From NCBI GenBank assembly GCA_032358255.1, contig JAULBX010004110.1, forward strand, positions 62,001-126,000: a stretch of DNA of 64,000 nt. The letters run 5' to 3'. The notes beneath the pieces were generated by a model. The model had not been told where the DNA came from and did no database searches. It was given only the letters and a program-made list of their open reading frames with translations. The stretch is from Heterotrichella gracilis (taxonomy: Eukaryota > Sar > Xanthophyceae > Tribonematales > Xanthonemataceae). This document shows positions 60,101 to 64,000 of the stretch, piece after piece. Within the stretch, counting starts at the first letter, position 1, and every line of letters starts with the position of its first letter. The position numbers were made by a program, and so were the translations under genes.

Positions 60101-61202
60101 TAATGGTTGCGCTGGTAAAGATGCCATGAGCAAAATAACAGTGTATAATCTTGCCTCTTCCAATGTTCGAATTGAGGGATTAGATCTTATCTGTCCGGGA
60201 AGAAGTTCAGTTATGGAAGCCTTAGTTGATGGAAATCAAGGCCCATTAGTGTATAAATGGAATAATAATTTACCTGCTATTTCAGGTCTACATATAGTTA
60301 CTCCTAGCGTTACCACGGAATACATTGTGACTGTGTCAAATGCTTGCGGTGCCATGGTAGCGGATACCTTGCAAGTTAAAATTAATGATCTGCCATTGGT
60401 AAAATTAACTGCAGATACATTGTTTGCATGTGAACCAGGCAAAATCAATTTCAATGATTGGTCTCAGGCTATTAATTCGGCCGATCCGCTTATCTCATGG
60501 AATTGGAGCTTTGGAGATAATAACTTTTCAGGCGAACAAAATCCAATACACACCTTTACAACAGCTGGCACATACTCGGTTAATTTAGAAGTAACTACCG
60601 ACAGAGGTTGTACAAATAAAAATGCCACAAATGAATTGGTAATTAAAATTCATCCGAAGCCAAAACCGGATTTCTCATTTGCTGCAGACTCTCTTGATCT
60701 ACCTTATGATAAACTACTTTGTATAAATCAATCAACTGGTGCGGTGACTTATTGGTGGAATTTCGGAACAGACGGTAACTCCAATTTAGCAAACCCTCAA
60801 TTTCAAATGCGCAGCCTGGGAGATCAAAAAATTGAATTGATAGCCTTTACCGAATACGGTTGTTCTGATACAATCCATAAGTACGTAAACACCAATGCTG
60901 ATATTGTTTTCCCGAACGCTTTTACACCAAATGAAAAATCGACATCAGGCGGATACTATGATGCAACCAGTCTTTCGAACGATGTGTTTTTTCCTTACAC
61001 CTCAGGTGTCTCAGAATATAAATTGCAGATCTACAATCGATGGGGTGAACTTATTTTTGAATCAACCGATGTGAAGATTGGATGGGACGGTTATTATAGA
61101 GGAAACATTTGCCAGGTTGGCGTTTACATATGGAAAGCAAAAGTTGTTTTGGAAACCGGAAGAGTGTTTGAACAAACCGGTAATCTTTCCTTGATCAGAT
61201 AA
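51150..61202 (+). CDS. SprB-like giant surface adhesin with T9SS type B sorting domain
   Basis: The 3350-residue protein has a signal peptide (to about residue 21), then an N-domain found in Bacteroidota gliding proteins (THIVGGVLNYSY, TLKLYRDCG, to about 290), Ig-like and CHU_C-like domains (about 300-550), and some 31 SprB repeats (about 555-2920). Ig-like and PKD domains follow (about 2930-3250; WNWSFGDNNFSGEQNP), then a gliding-motility-associated C-terminal domain (about 3265-3350; PNAFTPNE, LQIYNRWGELIFES, GWDGYYRG, GVYIWKAKV). The last type directs export by the type IX secretion system. SprF-family genes follow SprB genes, as here. It is probably a mobile surface adhesin for gliding or attachment. 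Confidence 0.93.
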   Translation: MGIKRIIGFFTLMVLPLLSFSTHIVGGVLNYSYNGGNIYTITLKLYRDCGSSAASLPGSVTIKVKGNNGANFSPSKDLTINLGTVTTLTATLAPCAQAPSPMPCVQEGVYTKTISLPANTGGYHLYYQVSARNLSLTNINGSCNCIGESFYAYIPDNTNSSNSNSNAVFNLFPPLFVCANQPFSFNHSATDANGDSLVYSLYTPYEDNTAPTYSNNVATFPTVTYLSGYSTNNPLGASPFSLNPTTGVLTATPATIGQFVVGVKVKEYRNGVFISQTLRDFQFNVLNCPAPPPTLAVSNMTINNGCVVTVTASGITKASSTWQSIYPGAPGAYNNYLSCTSNCLNPTITAIGTPPTYADFVVCGIATNCLANNICDTFRVYFNPPLSVSITPGNPALCNGQTSTTLSAIGSGGTPPYTYLWNNVNPTQTISVGVGTYNIKLTDGSGCPPAYSSAVVSSYSVPVAVNAGVDRTLCITSPMATLNSTITGASGGIWSGGTGTFSPNNTTSSNLFYTPSASELAAGSVTLVLTTTNSGACPSATDAIVLYYSGFTGTVNATSTAVSCYAGSNGSASISISGGIGPYSFLWNTVPSQSLSIANNLSMGVYSLTITDGIACTSQQTVAISQPSPIAVNSTITNVSCFGASNASITLNAIGGSSPYTFSWSPGSLTSASIGGISAGTYTAKVIDSKSCSLVSTFSITQPTSLTIAFTATNISCYNGANGSINSAISGGTGAYTYSWTPGGASSPNISGLQAGTYSLTVKDNLNCSLTKTLALTQPAMLVLTASVTNETCNNLNNGAISILASGGTPTYSFLCEPGSFTLNTINNLASGSYSLTLSDSKGCYTNSIVSISEPATLTVNLVNQTNVSCFGGSNGSVTANVSGGTAPYSYAWSPGSGNTNTISNLPIGTYSLFVSDSKSCSLSTSLTITQPSSLTVNFSQSNVTCYGGTDGMASVSVNGGTSPYSYFWTPTGMSTPSIGGLAVGNISVLITDAKACSVSVSSSVTQPNPISIAFTNTNVSCYNGTNGALAANVSGGNASYTYTWSPGANNSSSITGLTAGTYTLNIFDASNCSFTKTVSVTQPLPMNVTTSVTNESCDYLNNGLVEAFVSGGVGTYSYLWSPTSSTINSITNVSSGEYTVLVTDANGCTVSSTASITEPSSLSVFVLNFIQPTCFGGNNGSASALGTGGTANYSYTWSPGAVTNAAISNLSQGVYTLFVSDANACVSQTLFTVTQPSSITITAAINSVTCYGGNDGSILSSPIGGTAPYTYFWLPSGANTSSITNLSSVAYSVNVSDANGCLSTANFSVSQSSSISIALSASQVSCFGGSDGSIQSTINGGNAPYSFVWSYGGATTQNLNAIPAGNYTLFVTDNFGCTTSKTIAISQAPSLAITYTAINETCDYLNNGSITSLASGGSGGYSYLWQPGAINSSSIQNLASGSYTILVTDLNGCSINSVVTITQPNPLVLTFTNTIHVSCYGLMDGSSSALGSGGTPNYSYTWAPGGSNSNVNNNLSSGLYTVSLSDANACLTQNTLSISEPGSLLLIPSISNVQCNGGSNGAISISMSGGTAPFTHSLMPGNISGVNFTNLQPGSYSIITQDANACINTSTVAITQPINISTSTSFTDATCNTQNGVASISVTSGGVPPYSINWLPSGGTNSLSSNLYAGSYTVAITDGMGCVSTKIININNINAPIVSISSATNVTCPGGSNGAISATYTGGTGACTYSWFPNGGTNLTATNLTAGVYVIQITDNAGCIGYATSSMITQPNPISISISATNVSCYGGNNGQASALISGGTSPYSYSWSPGGMNSSSVSGLTAGIYTLDVQDANACPQSYSFTLSEPLAPLSVAVSLYSVSCFAGTNGSLSSSAAGGTSPYNYVVLPGNLSGQTISNLSAGTYTIVANDVKACSTSSIVNILEPSLITLSTGAINSNCGLANGQVSVSASGGNGAFSYTWMPGTITTSAASNVIAGNYSVAVSDANNCMAFATQNLLDNPEPIISVSSVTNVSCYGGSNGAAFVNVGGGTGPFTYSWMPTGGSLNTGTGLSSGTYSVLVTSANACTVLAISPFISEPSPSFITLNVLPATCYGASNGSAFANVYGGTPTFSFTWQSSASITNSVSNLSAGIYTVQTIDANSCVTTQSFAISQPTAPITLTLSSVAVKCFGSSDGSAAAQVNGGTAPYNFTWMPGNINGQSISNVAAGVYSLSVSDVNLCSATATVLVSEPSPITLSVSAINSNCSLANGQLSVLANGGTNSYSYAWTPNGGNTVTASNLLAGNYSVTVLDANNCIAQTSVTLNDNPAPLISISSTTNVSCFGGNNGAATASVAGGTGPFTFSWLPSGGTNASASGLLSGNYSVMVISANGCTSTSSSTFITEPYMISSNIITTSVSCYNGSNGTAMILLGGGTPSYSLTMPSGVSSASLLSGLTSGNYSFSVSDANLCVQNFSFTIAQPNAPLSISIDSIIQVSCYGFSNGSASVTVNGGTPAYNFNWTPAGGNSNTLNNQPAGSYSLYITDANGCNSFTNVSISQPSQVLSAVSSVTNVSCYGGSNGMATVLPSGGTASYSFLWPSLNSTLSSVSGLSYGTYTVNVTDTKNCQTSLTININQPTLVTGTLIPSNAACGLANGSVSSQINGGTGPYTYLWQPGTFTSATINGLMPNTYTLVATDALNCTAVLSTSFTNIPGPQLSIPQVKQVSCFGGNNGSASLTINQGTAPFSISWFPMGGSSIVGTNLPAGTYTASITDALGCVASETVGITEPQSLNVSIVNIKKVSCFNGNNGSISVLANGGTPSYNYSWTPSKNGNVINNLSAGTYTLTIKDLNNCTLAISAIVPQNAQLSTTLEGVSQPLCYKGTGNASITVIGGEAPYTYTWSSIPSQFGKDLMNVVSGVYTVNVEDVNQCLSKTTVTLTQPTQVITSVTKQDTLCFGKSSILNASASGGNGNYYYTWMPGAITNAGTLSINPTSNIVYTVLAFDNNGCAGKDAMSKITVYNLASSNVRIEGLDLICPGRSSVMEALVDGNQGPLVYKWNNNLPAISGLHIVTPSVTTEYIVTVSNACGAMVADTLQVKINDLPLVKLTADTLFACEPGKINFNDWSQAINSADPLISWNWSFGDNNFSGEQNPIHTFTTAGTYSVNLEVTTDRGCTNKNATNELVIKIHPKPKPDFSFAADSLDLPYDKLLCINQSTGAVTYWWNFGTDGNSNLANPQFQMRSLGDQKIELIAFTEYGCSDTIHKYVNTNADIVFPNAFTPNEKSTSGGYYDATSLSNDVFFPYTSGVSEYKLQIYNRWGELIFESTDVKIGWDGYYRGNICQVGVYIWKAKVVLETGRVFEQTGNLSLIR
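52815..59930 (+). repeat. About 31 tandem SprB repeats coding for 70-80 residues each
   Basis: Each unit has the order (T)NVSC(Y/F)GG.NG, then GG..PY.(Y/F).W.P, then (L)..G.Y...(V)(T/S)DA..C, then (I)(T/S)(Q/E)P. Variant first blocks NETCDYLNNG occur in units 4, 8 and 12, and NSNC.LANGQ-like ones in units 15, 19, 23 and 28, giving a higher-order period of about four units. DNA identity between units is moderate, so this is an old protein repeat array, not a recent satellite. Confidence 0.9.
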
Positions 61203-61210
61203 ATTAAAGC

Positions 61211-62209
61211 ATGAAAAACTTCAAAAAAATACTATTTATAATTCTTCTTCAATCACAAATTGTGTTGGCGCAGGATTTTCAACTCACCCAGTTTTATGCT
61301 TCTCCAATGATCTTAAATCCGGCATTTACTGGCATTAGCGCTTGCTCGAAGGTTTCTCTTATCAACAGGAATCAATGGCCGGGCATTTCTAACGGGTATA
61401 AAACGAAATTAATTACTATCGACCATGGCATTAAAAACAGCAATTTTGGTATTGGTTTATCATTTGGATTGGATGAAGCTGGTTCAGGTAATTTAAGAAC
61501 CACTCAGATCAACCCGATGATTGCCTATCAGGCAAAAATAAACAAGGTTTCTGCCATCCGTTTTGGATTACAACCGGGTATAGGAATAAAAAGTGTGAAT
61601 TTTAACAACCTAACATTTGGTGATCAAATTTACCGCGGTGGAAATGTTGCGACCGTTGAATCCCAACCTGAAAACAAGACCTATTTGGATCTAGGACTTG
61701 GCGCCATCTATACGCATTCAGAGTATTGGGCTGGAATTTCTGTTCATCACATTAATTTACCAAATGAATCGTTTTACACAAGTCCCTATAATTCACTGCC
61801 GGTTAAATATAGCGTTCAGCTTGGGGGAAAATTTTGTCTCAATAAGGATGAAGTTGATAAGCGTGAGAAAAAATACCTTTCTCCGGTATTGCATTATCAG
61901 GCCCAAAATAAATTCGATCAATTTGATATTGGTTTTTATTTTACTAAACACATATTCACCATTGGGGCTTGGTATAGGGGATTACAAGGTGTTAAGGCGT
62001 ATAAAAAAGGGTATCCAAACAATGATGCCATTGCTTTTCTTTTTGGCATTCAAACAGAAAGAATAAAGATTGGGTATAGTTATGATATGACAATATCCAA
62101 TCTAGCCTCTGTATCTAAAGGGGCTCATGAAATAACTCTTTCCTTTCAGATCTGTAATCCTAAAAAACGCAAAACTAAATTAGTACTCATCGCTTGTCCA
62201 AAATTTTAA
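61211..62209 (+). CDS. PorP/SprF-family type IX secretion outer-membrane protein
   Basis: The 332-residue protein has a signal peptide (cut near VLAQ) and the family opening DFQLTQFYASPMILNPAFTG, then NRNQWPG, YKTKLITIDHGI, and a series of beta-strands with GIGLSFGLDEAGSG, QPGIGIKS, KYSVQLGGKF and GYSYDMTISNLA. SprF-like proteins are needed to bring their SprB-like partner to the surface, and the gene starts eight bases after the adhesin stop. It ends with a short basic tail. I leave the symbol empty because the family has many paralogues. Confidence 0.93.
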   Translation: MKNFKKILFIILLQSQIVLAQDFQLTQFYASPMILNPAFTGISACSKVSLINRNQWPGISNGYKTKLITIDHGIKNSNFGIGLSFGLDEAGSGNLRTTQINPMIAYQAKINKVSAIRFGLQPGIGIKSVNFNNLTFGDQIYRGGNVATVESQPENKTYLDLGLGAIYTHSEYWAGISVHHINLPNESFYTSPYNSLPVKYSVQLGGKFCLNKDEVDKREKKYLSPVLHYQAQNKFDQFDIGFYFTKHIFTIGAWYRGLQGVKAYKKGYPNNDAIAFLFGIQTERIKIGYSYDMTISNLASVSKGAHEITLSFQICNPKKRKTKLVLIACPKF

Positions 62210-62230
62210 ATAACAGTTTATATAATCAAC

Positions 62231-62674
62231 ATGAAACCACTTTCTAACGTATCAAAATCAATTTTCTCAGTTGCAGCACTTTTGTTAATGTCTGCTTTTT
62301 CCTCTTCTAATTCATGCGATCCGGATGAGTTTTTAAAAAAACATGCTGAGGCACTAGATGATTATGTTTTTATTAAAGCATTTCCAATTGAAACCAGTAA
62401 ATCGGTTGAAAAAGCAGAATATTCTTATGTACTAAGTCGCGGTATGAATTACCGTGTGGTTATCTGTGATCAGGATGAAGCCGGTAAGAAAATGGTAGTT
62501 AATTTGTTAGATCGCAATAAAAAACTGATTGCAAGCAATTACCTAAAAAGCAGCAAAAAATTTTATGGCACTCTCAATTATGTATGTGCTGCCACAGGCG
62601 TGTATTATGTGGAAGCTTTTTTTGAAGATGATAAAAAAAGTTGTGGTTTAAATATTTTAGGTTTTAAAAAGTAA
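62231..62674 (+). CDS. Small secreted protein, paralogue of the 50103 product
   Basis: The 147-residue protein has a signal peptide (SKSIFSVAALLLMSAFSSS) followed closely by Cys. The compact domain includes DYVFIKAFPIE, SYVLSRGMNYRVV, KKFYGTLNYVCAATGVYYVE and DDKKSCGLNILGF, matching the 50103 product in order and spacing. It sits 21 bases after the SprF-like gene and 18 before the next T9SS cargo gene, so it is probably part of the adhesin operon. It may be a periplasmic or surface accessory to adhesin export. Confidence 0.75.
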   Translation: MKPLSNVSKSIFSVAALLLMSAFSSSNSCDPDEFLKKHAEALDDYVFIKAFPIETSKSVEKAEYSYVLSRGMNYRVVICDQDEAGKKMVVNLLDRNKKLIASNYLKSSKKFYGTLNYVCAATGVYYVEAFFEDDKKSCGLNILGFKK

Positions 62675-62692
62675 CAATCGACCTTCATTTAA

Positions 62693-64000
62693 ATGTTCTC
62701 GAAAAAACATATTTTTCTTTTTCTACTTTCTATAGTAGCACTCAAACAGCTTGCTCAATCTGTTGGTGGAATCACAAGTGGAGCGTCGCTGTATTGCGAT
62801 TCACTCAATTCAGGATTTATCTCATTAAGCAACTTCAACGGACAGATAGTCTATTGGGAGTATTCGGAAGATAATGGGCAAACCTGGAAAAACTTGTCAA
62901 ACACTACTTCCACCCAAAGTTATAATAAGTTAATGAGAACCACAGCTTTCAGAGCTATTGTGAAAGATGGACCGGCTACACCCGATACCTCTTCTGTTTC
63001 TACCATTACGGTATATGTACCCGGGAATGCCGGAAACTTAAGCGGAGGAGGCTTATTTTGTCAGGATGCCGGAAGTGGTGTCATAACCTTAAGCAACGCA
63101 CCAGGATTGGTATTGAGCTGGCAACAATCAGAAAACAATGGTACACAATGGAGCACTATTTCTCATACACAAACAAGTTTAGCATATACATCTATCAATA
63201 AGAACACCAGTTATCGGGTAATAGTTAAAACCGTTGAGGGTTGTCCTAATGATACAACCAAACTTGTTTCTTTTCAAATTGACAACAAAACATTGCCCGG
63301 GATCATCTTAAATAGCGATTCTCTTTGTTATGGTGCTCCCGGGGACACATTGAAATTAACTGATTTTAGAGGACAGATACTTAACTGGTTTTCATCAACT
63401 GACAATGGGAATAATTGGCAAACCCTTTCCGACACAAATACTTTTCTTACCTATACCACTGTAACAAGAACAACCTGGTATAAAGCGAGTGTAAAAAATG
63501 GTGTATGCAATGCAGAAACGACTCCTCCTGCAATCATCGCTATTTATAATGCAAATCCTGCGAATGCAGGAAACGATGTAACCATAACACGTCACGATAA
63601 AGTTCTTCTTCAAGGTCAGGGCAATGGGAGTCCAATGTGGAACAATCCTGAGTATTTAAGCGATGCCTATTCTTTTAATCCCCTTGCTGATCCTATCAAT
63701 TCAACCAGCTATGTTCTTACACTAAATGACAAAAATGGATGTATAACTTCTGATACAATGAATGTAATTGTCGTGATTCCAATTCCAACAATTATAACAC
63801 CAAACAATGATGGTGTTAATGACTTTTTTGAGATAAACGATGTGTTGAATTATCCTTCAAACTCTTTAAGTATTATTAATCGATGGGGAATTGAGGTTTT
63901 CAAAGCAAGTCCATATAAAAATGAGTGGAACGGCAGTTCGAACAATGAGAAAGAACTTCCGGATGATATGTATTATTTCGTTTTTGATTATGGCAATGGA
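62693..64000 (+). CDS. T9SS-sorted secreted protein with gliding-associated C-terminal domain (cut by right edge)
   Basis: The frame opens at the ATG at 62693 and stays open to the window end (436 codons). It has a signal peptide (KKHIFLFLLSIVALKQ, cut near LAQS), then three Ig-like repeats of about 95 residues (YWEYSEDNGQTWKNL, LSWQQSENNGTQWSTI, LNWFSSTDNGNNWQTL). A PKD/CHU_C-like segment follows, then the start of a type B sorting domain (TIITPNNDGVNDFFEI, LSIINRWGIEVFKA, WNGSS). Only the last few residues seem to be missing. It follows the small secreted gene by 18 bases and is probably a second cargo of the same operon. Confidence 0.88.
   Translation, partial: MFSKKHIFLFLLSIVALKQLAQSVGGITSGASLYCDSLNSGFISLSNFNGQIVYWEYSEDNGQTWKNLSNTTSTQSYNKLMRTTAFRAIVKDGPATPDTSSVSTITVYVPGNAGNLSGGGLFCQDAGSGVITLSNAPGLVLSWQQSENNGTQWSTISHTQTSLAYTSINKNTSYRVIVKTVEGCPNDTTKLVSFQIDNKTLPGIILNSDSLCYGAPGDTLKLTDFRGQILNWFSSTDNGNNWQTLSDTNTFLTYTTVTRTTWYKASVKNGVCNAETTPPAIIAIYNANPANAGNDVTITRHDKVLLQGQGNGSPMWNNPEYLSDAYSFNPLADPINSTSYVLTLNDKNGCITSDTMNVIVVIPIPTIITPNNDGVNDFFEINDVLNYPSNSLSIINRWGIEVFKASPYKNEWNGSSNNEKELPDDMYYFVFDYGNG

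Overview
The window is AT-rich bacterial DNA from a member of the phylum Bacteroidota. The evidence is a SprB-type giant repeat protein next to a PorP/SprF-family protein, two gliding-motility/type IX secretion (T9SS) C-terminal sorting domains, a TonB-dependent receptor with a carboxypeptidase-regulatory-like N-terminus, many SpoIIE phosphatases, and -7 promoter elements of the Bacteroidota type TAnnTTTG. I could not narrow it further. I saw no rRNA, tRNA, CRISPR array, insertion sequence or prophage.

Layout. 1-1801 (-): TonB-dependent receptor, cut by the left edge. 2504-10530 (+): a secreted-fibre locus with a probable major subunit, a second subunit, a large outer-membrane beta-barrel resembling an usher, a four-domain FKBP isomerase and a PapD-like periplasmic chaperone. 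I read this as a chaperone-usher-like system, which is not a recognised Bacteroidota pilus type. 10818-22625 (-): a complete chemotaxis-like gene set in two transcripts: CheC, CheY, CheB, CheD, a histidine-kinase-like protein without its phosphoacceptor His, CheR and a 49-aa protein; then MCP, CheW, CheA, CheY, a STAS protein and a secreted protein. No flagellar genes are visible, so the output is unknown. 22837-28507 (+): a PAS histidine kinase, a NarL-type response regulator, a 57-aa paralogue of the small chemotaxis protein, and a TPR hybrid kinase. 28863-35112: a STAS/SpoIIAA-like protein, a membrane-GAF-SpoIIE phosphatase, a second (dCache) MCP and an OprB-like porin. 35328-43379 (-): a signalling operon with a 1733-aa multi-PAS hybrid kinase, REC-PAS-SpoIIE and REC-REC-HPt-like proteins. 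43585-50582 (+): a SiaA/SiaB/SiaC-like partner switch with a second, degenerate SiaB, an ABCG-like transporter with a regulatory N-terminus, a lipoprotein and a small secreted protein. 51150-64000 (+): the 3350-aa SprB-like adhesin, SprF, a paralogue of the small secreted protein, and a further T9SS-sorted protein cut by the right edge.

The main discovery is regulatory. Six promoters, in both orientations and spread over 47 kb, carry CCCTTA(G/A) exactly 50 bp upstream of the first base of a TAnnTTTG-like -7 element, usually preceded by AAATAAA and followed after five bases by a second TTAG. Three weaker copies have 49 or 51 bp spacing. They head the major-subunit gene, the usher operon, both chemotaxis operons, the 57-aa gene, the lipoprotein gene and probably the dCache MCP, porin and Sia operons. 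The window therefore looks like one regulon joining a sensory array, partner-switching phosphatases and surface-fibre export. The NarL-type regulator at 24642 is a candidate for the activator, by position only.
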